DNA of 64,000 nt, taken from an uncultured Paracoccaceae bacterium. Its GTDB lineage: Bacteria > Pseudomonadota > Alphaproteobacteria > Rhodobacterales > Rhodobacteraceae. A model generated the notes under the pieces. That model was not told the DNA's origin. It saw nothing but the letters and a program-made list of their open reading frames with translations, and searched no databases. Below are positions 8,546 to 17,099 of the stretch, in pieces. The DNA is taken from assembly GCA_947500055.1 (NCBI GenBank), contig CANMQO010000002.1, positions 1 through 64,000 of the forward strand. The letters run 5' to 3'. Position numbers and translations under genes: made by a program. Position 1 is the stretch's first letter. Every line of letters begins with the position of its first letter.

Positions 8546-8575
8546 TGCCGCTGCCTCAAATTTGAGGCAGCGGCA
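8546..8575. terminator. Perfect 30-base inverted repeat (hairpin, terminator-like)
   Basis: Two 15-base arms (TGCCGCTGCCTCAAA and its exact complement) meet with no unpaired centre. It lies 14 bases after the stop of the Gly-rich gene. In RNA it would form a very stable stem, but no T-run follows on either strand, so it is either a non-canonical terminator, an mRNA 3' stabiliser or a protein-binding palindrome. Confidence 0.55.
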
Positions 8576-8647
8576 GACCCACGTCATATCTTGTGACAAC
8601 AGCGCATCTGCGTTACCCACATGCTATCCAAGACAAAAGGAACCAGC

Positions 8648-9514
8648 ATGTCCCCCGCAGCCGCAGACGACCCCAAGACATTGGTCAGCACCGACTGGCT
8701 GACGGCCCATATCAAGGACCCGGATCTGCGGATTCTTGATGCATCTTGGTATATGCCAGCCGAAAATCGCGACCCAAAAGCGGAGTATGCTAAAGGTCAT
8801 ATTCAGGGCGCCCGTTATTTTGACATCGATGAGATCAGCGACCTGCGTTCTGAATTGCCGCATATGGCACCGCCGGTCGAAAAGTTCATGTCCCGGATGC
8901 GCGCCATGGGTGTCGGCGATGGGCATCAGGTCGTTGTTTACGATGGGGCTGGCATTTTTTCGGCCGCACGCGTGTGGTGGTTGTTCAAGTTGATGGGCCA
9001 ACACAATATCGCCGTTCTGGACGGTGGGTTACCAAAATGGCTGGCCGACGGGCACAGGACAACGACAAGCCCTCCAACCATCCGTGACCGGCACATGACT
9101 GTAAAAACAGAACCGCAGCGTGTCCGCGATGTGACAGAGGTCGCCCGGGCAGCAAAGCTAGGCGATCATGAGATCATTGATGCCCGTTCTGCCCCCCGCT
9201 TCAAGGGCGAAGAGGCAGAGCCGCGCGAAGGCATGCGCTCCGGTCACATCCCCGGCTCGAAAAACTTGCACTATGCTATGTTGCTGAACGCCGACGGAAC
9301 GATGAAGCCGCCAGCAGCCCTGCGCACGATTTTCAAGGATGCGGGTATTGATCTGCAAAAGCCGGTCATCACCACATGCGGATCAGGCGTGACAGCGGCG
9401 ATTTTGGCACTCGCGCTGGAGCGGATCGGGAAAACTGATCACGCGATTTATGATGGTTCATGGTCCGAATGGGGCATGTATGCCGACCTTCCCATTGCAA
9501 CCGGAGCTCACTGA
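8648..9514 (+). CDS. sseA: 3-mercaptopyruvate/thiosulfate sulfurtransferase
   Basis: A 288-residue protein with two rhodanese domains. The N-terminal domain is inactive and the C-terminal one carries the active-site loop CGSGVTA. That loop matches 3-mercaptopyruvate sulfurtransferases rather than the CRKGVT of thiosulfate enzymes, so the preferred substrate is inferred to be 3-mercaptopyruvate. No signal peptide is seen, so it is cytoplasmic. The ATG at 8648 is chosen over one at 8621 because AAGGA lies 6 bases upstream. The stop overlaps the next start as TGATG, coupling it to an aromatic aminotransferase, which could provide mercaptopyruvate from cysteine. That link is a suggestion only. 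Confidence 0.9.
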   Translation: MSPAAADDPKTLVSTDWLTAHIKDPDLRILDASWYMPAENRDPKAEYAKGHIQGARYFDIDEISDLRSELPHMAPPVEKFMSRMRAMGVGDGHQVVVYDGAGIFSAARVWWLFKLMGQHNIAVLDGGLPKWLADGHRTTTSPPTIRDRHMTVKTEPQRVRDVTEVARAAKLGDHEIIDARSAPRFKGEEAEPREGMRSGHIPGSKNLHYAMLLNADGTMKPPAALRTIFKDAGIDLQKPVITTCGSGVTAAILALALERIGKTDHAIYDGSWSEWGMYADLPIATGAH

Positions 9515-10698
9515 TGCTGGAAAACCTGCGCGCCCAACCCGCCGACAAAATCCTCGCCCTGATGGCCGCCTACAAGGCCGATCCACGCGATGACAAGGTC
9601 GATCTTGGCGTTGGCGTTTATAAAGACGCATCCGGCAACACCCCAGTGATGCGCGCCGTCAAAGAAGCGGAGCGCCGGATTTTGGCCGATCAATCCAGCA
9701 AGGCCTATACCGGGCTGGCGGGTGACCCCGCCTTTGGCGCGGCGATGCGTCAGCTGGTTCTGGCTGACAGTATTGCCGCCGAACGGGTCGCAGCCGTTGC
9801 CACCCCCGGTGGGACAGGGGCCATCCGGCAGGCGCTGGAACTGATCAAGATGGCAACGCCTGACGCCACGGTCTGGCTGTCTAACCCGACTTGGCCGAAC
9901 CACCCGTCGATCATCAAATATCTCGGCATGAAGATGGGCGAATACACCTATTTCGACGATGCAACGCGCGGCGTCGATTTTGACGGCATGCTGGCTGATC
10001 TGGATGGGTTGGCAAAGGGCGATATCGTGCTTTTGCATGGCTGCTGCCATAACCCGACCGGGGCGAACCTGACCGCCGACCAGATCGCGCAGGTAATCAC
10101 GCTGATGCAGGAAAAAGGAGCGATTCCTTTTATCGACATCGCCTATCAGGGGTTTGGCGACGGGCTGGATGAGGACGCGCAGATTACCCGCCAGATCGCC
10201 AGTGCCTTTGACAACTGCCTGATCGCGGCCAGCTGTTCGAAGAATTTCGGCATTTACCGCGAACGCACCGGCATCCTGATGGCGATTGCCAAGGATGCTG
10301 AACAGCAACCGCTGACCCAGCAAACGCTGGCCTTCCTGAACCGCCAGAACTATTCTTTTCCGCCCGATCACGGGGCGCGGGTCGTCACCACAATCCTGAG
10401 TGATCCCGAACTGCGCGCGGATTGGGAGGCCGAACTGGAAGAGACCCGCAATGGCATGCTCGCCCTGCGCCAGCAACTGGCGGATGAGTTGAAGCGGCTG
10501 ACCAATTCGGATCGGTTCGACTTTCTGGCACATCATCGGGGCATGTTCAGTCGTCTGGGCGCAACGCCCGAGCTTGTGGAAAAGTTACGCGCGGATCATG
10601 GTATTTACATGGTTGGCGATAGCCGGATGAACATTGCCGGACTGAATGCTGAAACAGTGCCGATACTGGCCAAGGCGATTGTCAGCGCAGGCATCTGA
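9514..10698 (+). CDS. Aromatic amino acid aminotransferase (class I, TyrB/AspC type)
   Basis: A 394-residue PLP enzyme of aminotransferase subgroup Ialpha. Family landmarks are VDLGVGVYKD near the start, GGTGAIRQ, the HGCCHNPTG loop, DIAYQGF with the PLP-contacting Asp and Tyr, and SCSKNFGIYRERTG with the Schiff-base lysine. This type transfers amino groups between aromatic amino acids or aspartate and 2-oxoglutarate. The start is the ATG overlapping the sseA stop, with GGAG just upstream. Two palindromes follow the stop, so transcription of the sseA pair probably ends there. Confidence 0.9.
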   Translation: MLENLRAQPADKILALMAAYKADPRDDKVDLGVGVYKDASGNTPVMRAVKEAERRILADQSSKAYTGLAGDPAFGAAMRQLVLADSIAAERVAAVATPGGTGAIRQALELIKMATPDATVWLSNPTWPNHPSIIKYLGMKMGEYTYFDDATRGVDFDGMLADLDGLAKGDIVLLHGCCHNPTGANLTADQIAQVITLMQEKGAIPFIDIAYQGFGDGLDEDAQITRQIASAFDNCLIAASCSKNFGIYRERTGILMAIAKDAEQQPLTQQTLAFLNRQNYSFPPDHGARVVTTILSDPELRADWEAELEETRNGMLALRQQLADELKRLTNSDRFDFLAHHRGMFSRLGATPELVEKLRADHGIYMVGDSRMNIAGLNAETVPILAKAIVSAGI

Positions 10699-10703
10699 GG
10701 GGC

Positions 10704-10727
10704 GAAGGAAATTTCGAAATTTCCTTC
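10704..10727. terminator. 24-base perfect palindrome downstream of the aminotransferase
   Basis: Arms GAAGGAAATTTC and its complement meet without a loop, 6 bases after the stop codon. There is no T-run. Together with the adjacent second inverted repeat it probably forms the 3' end of the sseA-aminotransferase transcript. A dyad-binding protein is the alternative. Confidence 0.5.
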
Positions 10728-10733
10728 AGTCAG

Positions 10734-10757
10734 GCAAAATTTTAGCCAAAATTTTGC
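10734..10757. terminator. Second inverted repeat with AGCC loop
   Basis: Arms GCAAAATTTT and AAAATTTTGC are separated by AGCC. It begins 6 bases after the 24-base palindrome. The U-rich side of the stem could aid intrinsic termination. It precedes the mcl1 gene by about 110 bases. Confidence 0.5.
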
Positions 10758-10866
10758 GCCGCAGCGTTGCGAATGCTGCGTGTGCAAATTCAACTTGTGA
10801 CCCTTGGCGCAATAATATACCGATCACAGCAAATGAAACGTAACTTTGCTACGCCAAGGATCGCAA

Positions 10867-11823
10867 ATGTCATTCCGCCTGCAACCCGCACCCCCGGCCC
10901 GCCCCAACCGTTGCCAGCTCTTCGGACCCGGCTCAAACACCAAATTGTTTGAAAAGATGGCCGCAAGTGCCGCAGATGTCATCAATCTGGACCTCGAGGA
11001 CAGCGTTTCGCCCGGCGACAAAGATAGCGCCCGGGCAAATGTGATCCAGGCGATCAACGAAGTAGATTGGAACAGCAAGTACCTTAGCGTCCGTATCAAT
11101 GGGCTGGATACGCCCTATTGGTATCGCGATGTGGTGGATCTGCTGGAACAGGCGGGCGACCGCTTGGATCAAATCATGATCCCCAAGGTTGGCTGCGCGG
11201 CGGATGTCTATGCCGTTGACGCGCTGGTCACGGCGATCGAAACCGCCAAGGGGCGCAAGAAACAGATCAGTTTCGAGGTCATTATCGAATCTGCCGCGGG
11301 TATCGCTCATGTGGAGGAGATTGCGGCCAGTTCACCGCGTATGGCGGCGATGAGCCTTGGGGCCGCCGATTTCGCCGCTTCCATGGGGATGCAGACCACC
11401 GGGATCGGTGGCACGCAGGAGCAGTATTACATGCTGCATGGTGACACGCGCCACTATTCCGATCCGTGGCACTGGGCGCAGACGGCAATTGTAGCAGCCT
11501 GCCGGACCCACGGCGTTCTGCCCGTGGACGGCCCGTTTGGCGATTTCAGCGATGATGAAGGCTACCGCGCGCAGGCCCGCAGGTCTGCCACTCTGGGAAT
11601 GGTGGGCAAGTGGGCGATCCATCCAAAACAGATCGCCCTCGCCAATGAAGTTTTCACCCCGTCTGATGAAGCGGTCGCCGAGGCCCGCGAAATCCTTGCC
11701 GCCATGGAAGACGCCAAGGCACGGGGCGAAGGGGCGACGGTCTACAAGGGCCGACTTGTCGACATCGCGTCGATCAAACAGGCCGAGGTGATCGTGCGCC
11801 AGTCCGAGATGATCGCGGGCTGA
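10867..11823 (+). CDS. mcl1: L-malyl-CoA / beta-methylmalyl-CoA lyase
   Basis: A 318-residue HpcH/HpaI-CitE superfamily lyase. It matches the Rhodobacter Mcl1 pattern closely: MSFRLQPAPPARPNRCQLFGPGS at the start, NLDLEDSV with the metal-binding acid, SFEVIIESAAGI, SLGAADFAASMGMQT, and KWAIHPKQIALANEVF. In this group Mcl1 cleaves malyl-CoA to acetyl-CoA plus glyoxylate and beta-methylmalyl-CoA to propionyl-CoA plus glyoxylate. It thus serves the ethylmalonyl-CoA pathway, suggesting acetate assimilation without isocitrate lyase. The ATG at 10867 has AAGGA 6 bases upstream. It is a monocistronic gene between the palindromes and a convergent secreted-protein gene. Confidence 0.95.
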   Translation: MSFRLQPAPPARPNRCQLFGPGSNTKLFEKMAASAADVINLDLEDSVSPGDKDSARANVIQAINEVDWNSKYLSVRINGLDTPYWYRDVVDLLEQAGDRLDQIMIPKVGCAADVYAVDALVTAIETAKGRKKQISFEVIIESAAGIAHVEEIAASSPRMAAMSLGAADFAASMGMQTTGIGGTQEQYYMLHGDTRHYSDPWHWAQTAIVAACRTHGVLPVDGPFGDFSDDEGYRAQARRSATLGMVGKWAIHPKQIALANEVFTPSDEAVAEAREILAAMEDAKARGEGATVYKGRLVDIASIKQAEVIVRQSEMIAG

Positions 11824-11835
11824 CCCAGCGTCCGC

Positions 11836-12273
11836 CTATTGGCCGGCGAGCTTCAACCGGCCGGCTGAATAGGCGTTACGGCAATCTGTGGCGTCTGTCA
11901 TGATATCCTCTTGCAGAAGCGGCGTGGTGGTCATGCCTGGCCCGGCAAATCGCATATCATCGCATTCACCGTCATTGCTCCATTCGCCGCTATCATTGCC
12001 AAAGTCGATTGTTCCATCAGCCGCGACACCCAGCAACCGCAATTGGCCAGCATTGTAAGCATTTCGGCAATCGGTTGCGTCAGCCAGCACATCTTCCTGC
12101 AAGAGCGGTGTTGACGTCAGGCCCGGGCCGGTGAAACGCCCATCGTCACATTCGCCATCATTGGCCCATTCGCTGCTGTCATCACCAAAGTTTACAGGCT
12201 GAGCCACCGCGCAACCGGCTGCAAGACAAGCCACAATGCTCAAACAACTAAAATATCGCATATTCTTTTCCAT
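11836..12273 (-). CDS. Secreted protein with two ~54-residue acidic repeats, function unknown
   Basis: A protein of about 145 residues. An N-terminal hydrophobic signal (ACLAAGCAVAQ) suggests export; the cysteine lies in an imperfect lipobox, so a lipoprotein is possible. The mature part is almost entirely two tandem repeats of about 54 residues. Each contains an FG(D/N)DS-x-EW-x-NDGECDD-x-RF-x-GPG core, PLLQED, and ATDCRNAY, with two cysteines. The acidic clusters could bind calcium and the cysteine pair could form a disulfide, both inferences. Two ATG starts four codons apart (12273 and 12261) are possible; a GTG at 12291 is less likely. Convergent with mcl1. The family is not recognised. 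Confidence 0.75.
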   Translation of the reverse strand: MEKNMRYFSCLSIVACLAAGCAVAQPVNFGDDSSEWANDGECDDGRFTGPGLTSTPLLQEDVLADATDCRNAYNAGQLRLLGVAADGTIDFGNDSGEWSNDGECDDMRFAGPGMTTTPLLQEDIMTDATDCRNAYSAGRLKLAGQ

Positions 12274-12400
12274 TTTTTGTTGCGCCCCCACGAACAGTGC
12301 TGCCGCACAAATACCAACATTCAGGCAAAATTGGGGCCGTTGCTAAACTATCTCTGTTGCGCCATATATCACTGAGTTTTTGCAAAAGGTGCAACTGCCC

Positions 12401-13363
12401 ATGACCCAATATCTAGAGTTCGAAAAACCACTGGCCGAGATCGAAGGCAAAGCGGAAGAGCTGCGGGCCATGGCCCGCGAGAACGCGGAAATGGATATCG
12501 AAAAAGAGGCGGCCGCCCTTGATAAAAAGGCGCATGACCTGCTCGAAAGCCTTTATGCCGATCTAACGCCCTGGCGCAAATGCCTGGTCGCCCGTCACCC
12601 GGAGCGACCCCATTGCAAGGACTATATCGAGGCTTTGTTCACAGAATACACGCCCCTTGCTGGCGACCGCAACTTTGCGGACGACCATGCCGTTATGGGC
12701 GGGATTGCCCGGCTTGAAGGCAAGCCTGTCATGGTCATTGGCCATGAAAAAGGAAACGACACCAAATCCCGGATTGAGCGGAATTTTGGCATGGCCCGGC
12801 CCGAAGGATACCGCAAGGCAATCCGCCTGATGGATCTGGCCGACCGGTTCGGCCTGCCGGTCATCACATTGGTTGACACTCCCGGCGCCTATCCAGGCAA
12901 GGGGGCAGAGGAACGCGGCCAGTCAGAGGCGATTGCCCGCGCGACCGAGAAGTGTCTTGAACTTGGCGTCCCCCTGATCAGCGTCATCATTGGTGAGGGC
13001 GGCTCCGGTGGCGCTGTGGCTTTTGCATCGGCCAATCGTGTCGCCATGCTGGAACATTCCATTTACTCGGTCATCAGCCCGGAAGGCTGTGCTTCGATAC
13101 TGTGGAAGGACGCTGAAAAAATGCGCGAAGCTGCCGAGGCCCTACGCCTGACTGCGCAAAACCTGAACGAGCTTGGCGTTTGCGACACAATCATTCCGGA
13201 ACCGCGCGGAGGGGCGCACCGCGATATTGACGCCGCGATTGCAAACGTCGGAAAGGCTCTGGTTGCCGCATTGAACGATCTGGAAGGCAAGTCAGCCGAC
13301 GAGGTTCGCGCTGACCGCCGCAAGAAATACCTGAGCCTTGGCGAAAAGGGCCTTGCCGCCTAA
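12401..13363 (+). CDS. accA: Acetyl-CoA carboxylase carboxyltransferase subunit alpha
   Basis: A 320-residue protein of the normal AccA length. With AccD it forms the carboxyltransferase that moves the carboxyl group from biotin to acetyl-CoA to make malonyl-CoA, the committed step of fatty acid synthesis in the cytoplasm. Key motifs are [12 protein letters not shown] at the N-terminus, [40 protein letters not shown] and [16 protein letters not shown]. The ATG at 12401 is preferred to an earlier TTG; AAAGG lies about 11 bases upstream. A GTG start for the M50-like gene follows only 3 bases after the stop. Confidence 0.97.
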   Translation: MTQYLEFEKPLAEIEGKAEELRAMARENAEMDIEKEAAALDKKAHDLLESLYADLTPWRKCLVARHPERPHCKDYIEALFTEYTPLAGDRNFADDHAVMGGIARLEGKPVMVIGHEKGNDTKSRIERNFGMARPEGYRKAIRLMDLADRFGLPVITLVDTPGAYPGKGAEERGQSEAIARATEKCLELGVPLISVIIGEGGSGGAVAFASANRVAMLEHSIYSVISPEGCASILWKDAEKMREAAEALRLTAQNLNELGVCDTIIPEPRGGAHRDIDAAIANVGKALVAALNDLEGKSADEVRADRRKKYLSLGEKGLAA

Positions 13364-13366
13364 GCC

Positions 13367-14044
13367 GTGCCGTTTCTGAAAGGACATTGGCAGCTCTTGG
13401 TGCTGACGGCGCTTGTTTTTGCGCTTTGGCAGTCGCCGGCGGTTGTGCCCCTGAAAATCCTGGTCGTGTTCTTTCACGAAGTCTCGCATGCCATCGCGAC
13501 TGTCGTGACCGGTGGTGACGTGGTCAGCCTCAGCATTTCAAACAGGTTCAGCGGTGAGGTCTGGAGCCGAGGCGGCAACCGCTTTATCACGCTGACGGCG
13601 GGTTATCTTGGCTCGCTTCTGATTGGGGTCGGCCTGTTGATTGCCGCGACCCGGACCAAGGCGGACCGCGCAATCATGGCGGGCTGCGGTGTGGTCACGT
13701 TGGTCATTGCCGGGCTTTATGTCCGTGATTTATTCGCACTTGGTTTTACCGCAGGAACCGGGATTGCCATGCTGCTGATGGCGTGGTTTCTGGGGCATGC
13801 GGCAAACGATCTGGTCCTGCGTGTGATGGGGTTGGCAAGCATGATCTACGTCCCCTACGACATTTTCAGCGATACGATTGCGCGGTCAAACCTGCGTTCA
13901 GACGCGAGAATGCTGGCAGAGGAATTTGGCGGCACAACGATGATCTGGGGCGGTATCTGGCTGCTGATCAGCCTTGGTGTGATCGCGGCCTGCCTGCGAT
14001 ATGGGCTGGGGACCAGCAGCAATATCAAATGGCGTAATCACTGA
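13367..14044 (+). CDS. M50B-like membrane metalloprotease homologue
   Basis: A 225-residue integral membrane protein with five to six predicted transmembrane segments. An HEVSH motif (HExxH, zinc ligands and catalytic Glu) lies near residue 38 within a hydrophobic segment, the signature of the M50B-like site-2-protease-related family. A second metal-ligand motif is less clear; the late YVPYDIFSDTI is the conserved spot in this family. The gene starts with GTG 3 bases after the accA stop, so it is probably translated by coupling. Substrate and role are unknown. Proteolytic activity is inferred from HExxH alone. Confidence 0.75.
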   Translation: MPFLKGHWQLLVLTALVFALWQSPAVVPLKILVVFFHEVSHAIATVVTGGDVVSLSISNRFSGEVWSRGGNRFITLTAGYLGSLLIGVGLLIAATRTKADRAIMAGCGVVTLVIAGLYVRDLFALGFTAGTGIAMLLMAWFLGHAANDLVLRVMGLASMIYVPYDIFSDTIARSNLRSDARMLAEEFGGTTMIWGGIWLLISLGVIAACLRYGLGTSSNIKWRNH

Positions 14045-14048
14045 CCAA

Positions 14049-14657
14049 CTACCACATGGTTTTGGCGGCACGCGGCGCCCATTCCGCATCATAGGATGCC
14101 CCGTCAAATCCTGCCTTCTGCTCTGCCAATAAATCGCCAACGCTGGGCAGGTCTTCGCTTTCGTCACCTGCTGACCACAGGCCCGAACGCATCAGTGCCC
14201 GCGCGCATTGGCTGTAAATTTCCGCAATGGTGACCACCAGGACGCTGCGTGGCGCACGCCCATTTTGATCAAACCTGGCCAGTAAATCCGACGCAACCGA
14301 CACAACTGCGGTTCCATTGATCCGAACAACGTTATTTGAGCCAGCCACCATAAACATCAGACTGATCCGCCCATCGTTGACGATATTGCGCAATGTATCC
14401 ATCCGGTTGTTGCCTCGCCAATCGGGCATCAGAAGCGTTTGATCATCCAACTTCTGCACAACCGGTCCGCTATCACCCCGTGGACTGCCATCCGTGCCCT
14501 CTGGTCCAACGGTGGACACCACGCAAAATCGAGAGGCCATGATCCATTTCGCATAAAGTGGGGTCAATCGGTCAGCGACTTTGATCAGCGATGCCTCGCC
14601 GGGTGTGCCATAAAGCGCCTCTAGCGCCGCGATATCGGTGATCACATGGTCAGCCAT
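14049..14657 (-). CDS. Pyridoxamine 5'-phosphate oxidase family flavoprotein
   Basis: A 202-residue split-barrel FMN-binding protein of the MSMEG_1061-like PPOX subgroup. Visible elements are SRFCVVSTVGPEGTDGSPRGD (first strands of the barrel), DWRGNNRMDTLRNI and the RISLMFMV-x-G strand. Members of this subgroup reduce or bind flavin-type cofactors, but their substrates are largely undefined, so no specific reaction is claimed. The ATG at 14657 overlaps the end of the upstream plsC gene by 8 bases. It is convergent with the M50-like gene, with 4 bases between the stops. Confidence 0.82.
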   Translation of the reverse strand: MADHVITDIAALEALYGTPGEASLIKVADRLTPLYAKWIMASRFCVVSTVGPEGTDGSPRGDSGPVVQKLDDQTLLMPDWRGNNRMDTLRNIVNDGRISLMFMVAGSNNVVRINGTAVVSVASDLLARFDQNGRAPRSVLVVTIAEIYSQCARALMRSGLWSAGDESEDLPSVGDLLAEQKAGFDGASYDAEWAPRAAKTMW

Positions 14658-15378
14658 CAAACCCGGCTTCCTTGTTCAGCCGGTCGGATGCTGTTTCAAT
14701 CTCGCGTTCCAATCTGGCCATGAACTCACTGACCTCCAGGCCGGGTTCAATGCGCGGCAGGAATTCAAACACAGCCGTGCCTGGCTTGCGCATGACGCCA
14801 CGTTTGGGCCAGAACACACCGATATTCGTCGCAACCGGGACAACCGGCTGGGCCAATTCCTTGTAAAGCGCGCCGGTCCCGATCTTGTACGGTGCCTTGA
14901 CCCCAGGCGCGATGCGGGTGCCTTGCGGATAGATGATCAACTGCCCGGGCAAGGCGCGGCCTGCGCGTACATCGGCCACCATCTGCTTGATCGCCTGACC
15001 GCGCTTGCCCCGATCAACCGGAATGCAGCCGATTCGCAACCCGAACTGGCCAATGATTGGCGCGTATTTCAGGATGGATTTCATGATGAACTTGCCACGC
15101 GGGATCGCGCCATAGATCATCAGCACATCCATGAACGATTGATGCTTCGGCGTAACCATCACCTCATCCGTTGGCGGTTCCCCCCGGATTTCTGTCTTCA
15201 GCCCGATAATCCATCCCGCCGACCAGCGGATATAGCTGCAATAGGCATGGCAGGCGGCGATCGCTCCCCGGCGCGATATGATGGCGGGGATCAGGTAGAT
15301 GATCCCGAACACCAGCATCGCCAGATACATCTGCGCATTAAAGATGAGGGAGCGTACCCATTGAACGGCATTACTCAT
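14650..15378 (-). CDS. plsC: 1-acyl-sn-glycerol-3-phosphate acyltransferase
   Basis: A 242-residue membrane-associated acyltransferase that makes phosphatidic acid from lysophosphatidic acid. Motif I is HQSFMD (H-x4-D), the glycerophosphate-binding motif III is YPQGTR (Gln in place of the usual Glu of EGTR), and motif IV is VPVATNIG. One or two N-terminal hydrophobic segments anchor it. The ATG at 15378 has AAGGA 6 bases upstream and overlaps the ftsX stop as ATGA. This makes it the third gene of an ftsE-ftsX-plsC-PPOX run, linking division and lipid synthesis genes by position only. Confidence 0.92.
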   Translation of the reverse strand: MSNAVQWVRSLIFNAQMYLAMLVFGIIYLIPAIISRRGAIAACHAYCSYIRWSAGWIIGLKTEIRGEPPTDEVMVTPKHQSFMDVLMIYGAIPRGKFIMKSILKYAPIIGQFGLRIGCIPVDRGKRGQAIKQMVADVRAGRALPGQLIIYPQGTRIAPGVKAPYKIGTGALYKELAQPVVPVATNIGVFWPKRGVMRKPGTAVFEFLPRIEPGLEVSEFMARLEREIETASDRLNKEAGFDG

Positions 15379-16262
15379 GTCTGTTCCTTCAGCCTTGCCA
15401 ATGCGGCAGCGCGGGTTGCCGCAAAAGCCACGATAGCCGCGATCAGCGGAATGACCAGAGGCCATAGCCATCCCGCCCCTTGAAACCCGATCTCTGACAG
15501 AAAGCTGCCGGGCGCATCGCCACCAGGCACGAACTGTAAAACCACGACGCCAAAGACCACCCCAAGGACCGCACCCAGCCCGGCCCGCAAGGTGAAACGA
15601 CGTACAAAGGCGCGGGCGATGTAAATGTCACGCGCACCCACAAGACGCAGTACGCGGATCACCTGTAAATTTGCGGCCAGCGACGCTTGTGCGGCCAGTA
15701 TGATCGTCGCGATCAGTGCCGCGCCAATCAGCAACGTGACCATGCCAGCAACCAAGCGTAACCGTGCGGCCGCCTTCAGAAGTGGCGCGCGCCAGCCTGC
15801 GTGGTCATCCAGCACCGCAGCTGGGAGCTCTGCCGCAAACCGCGCGCGCAACCCGTCGACATCATAGGGCGGCGCGTCAGCGACAATCTCGATCAGTTTG
15901 GGGATTGGCAGCGTATCCAAGCTCAGATCACCGCCAAGCCACGGGTCAAGCAAGGCTTGCTGTTCTGCGTCATTCAGCGTTCGGGCCGTCGCGACACCCG
16001 GTGTGGTGCGCAGAATCTCCAGCGCTCTGGCAACTGCGGCTTCACCCGCATCAGCGGGCAAACGCAGGGTCGCGGCTTGTGCCAGTTCATCTGCCCAACG
16101 ATCGGCAACCCGTCCTGCCGTCATTGACAAGGCCAGCACAAGCACTGCCAAAAATGCCATCACCCCAGTAACAAAGACGGTCAGACGTGCGGTGATCCCG
16201 GTGTGCGGCACTGCTCGATCCGCCTGCGGATCGCCAACGATCAAGTCAATGACCGCCCTCAC
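15375..16262 (-). CDS. ftsX: Cell division protein FtsX-like permease
   Basis: A 295-residue membrane protein with the FtsX plan: one TM segment near residues 30-50, a periplasmic domain of about 110 residues, then three TM segments in the C-terminal half around RVLRLVGARDIYIARAFVRRF. In other bacteria FtsX passes the ATPase signal of FtsE to peptidoglycan hydrolases or their activators at the septum. The sequence is diverged, so the call rests partly on the adjacent ftsE. It starts with GTG overlapping the ftsE stop (GTGA) and ends overlapping plsC (ATGA). Confidence 0.87.
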   Translation of the reverse strand: MRAVIDLIVGDPQADRAVPHTGITARLTVFVTGVMAFLAVLVLALSMTAGRVADRWADELAQAATLRLPADAGEAAVARALEILRTTPGVATARTLNDAEQQALLDPWLGGDLSLDTLPIPKLIEIVADAPPYDVDGLRARFAAELPAAVLDDHAGWRAPLLKAAARLRLVAGMVTLLIGAALIATIILAAQASLAANLQVIRVLRLVGARDIYIARAFVRRFTLRAGLGAVLGVVFGVVVLQFVPGGDAPGSFLSEIGFQGAGWLWPLVIPLIAAIVAFAATRAAALARLKEQT

Positions 16263-16933
16263 AGCTCGGCCCCGGCTTGCACCAGTTGGCCATCCTTCAG
16301 TCGCAGTACCCGTGCGCTGACCTCTGCCTTCATTGCCCTGATCATTGTCAAATCATGGGTCGCGATCAAGACGGCCTTGCCCATACGGTTCAACTCAACA
16401 AGCAAGGTCATCAACCTCTGCGACATCTCCCAATCGACATTACCTGTCGGCTCATCCGCGATAATGACATCTGGTGACATGATCACAGCACGTGCCAGGG
16501 CGGCGCGCTGCCGTTCACCCCCAGAAAGTTCAGGCGGAAATTGACTGGATTGCGCCGTCAGGCCAACCCAGGCCAGCAATTCCGGCAAATTGCCTGCCGC
16601 TTCGGCGGCGCGATCGGCGACGGTCAGTGGCAAGGCGATATTCTCCGAGATCGTCAGGTGATCCAGAAATGCACAGTTCTGATGAACCACACCTATGCGT
16701 CGGCGGGTCATCGCCACGGCATCACGGCCAAGTCTGGCAGAATCCTGATCAAACAGACGCACCTGCCCTTGATCGGCTTGCAGATCGGCATAGCACAGAC
16801 GCAAAAGCGTTGTCTTTCCAGCCCCGGATGGGCCCGTCAAAAAATGGAAAGACCCCGGTTCCAATGATAGTGAAAGCCCCGAAAACAGAGGCGTGCCGCC
16901 AAAACCGTAGGACACATTTTCCAGTTCAATCAC
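16259..16933 (-). CDS. ftsE: Cell division ATP-binding protein FtsE
   Basis: A 224-residue ABC ATPase. Walker A is GPSGAGKT, the Q-loop region is RRRIGVVHQNCAFLDHLT, the signature is LSGGERQRAALARA, and Walker B is VIIADEPTGNVD, all in the FtsE form. It partners with the overlapping ftsX product. The start is GTG at 16933 with AAAGGG 7 bases upstream. The gene is divergent from the zinc-ribbon gene with about 165 bases between the two starts, which must hold both promoters. Confidence 0.95.
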   Translation of the reverse strand: MIELENVSYGFGGTPLFSGLSLSLEPGSFHFLTGPSGAGKTTLLRLCYADLQADQGQVRLFDQDSARLGRDAVAMTRRRIGVVHQNCAFLDHLTISENIALPLTVADRAAEAAGNLPELLAWVGLTAQSSQFPPELSGGERQRAALARAVIMSPDVIIADEPTGNVDWEMSQRLMTLLVELNRMGKAVLIATHDLTMIRAMKAEVSARVLRLKDGQLVQAGAEL

Positions 16934-17099
16934 GACGCACCCTTTCGATCACTGCGCCGTTCTGCCCAAATCTGCAACAGGTTTCAATGTTCCGACACCG
17001 GCCGTGGCAGCAAATACTTTGCGTTTGACGCCGTGATTGCTAGATTGCGCGGTAACAACACAATAACAACGATATGTTGACGGGCAGAAGGATCTCAAC

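Noticed and set aside
9508..10536. A 342-codon open frame opposite the aromatic aminotransferase
   Set aside because: Antisense to a gene with an intact PLP site and coupled start; no similarity visible.
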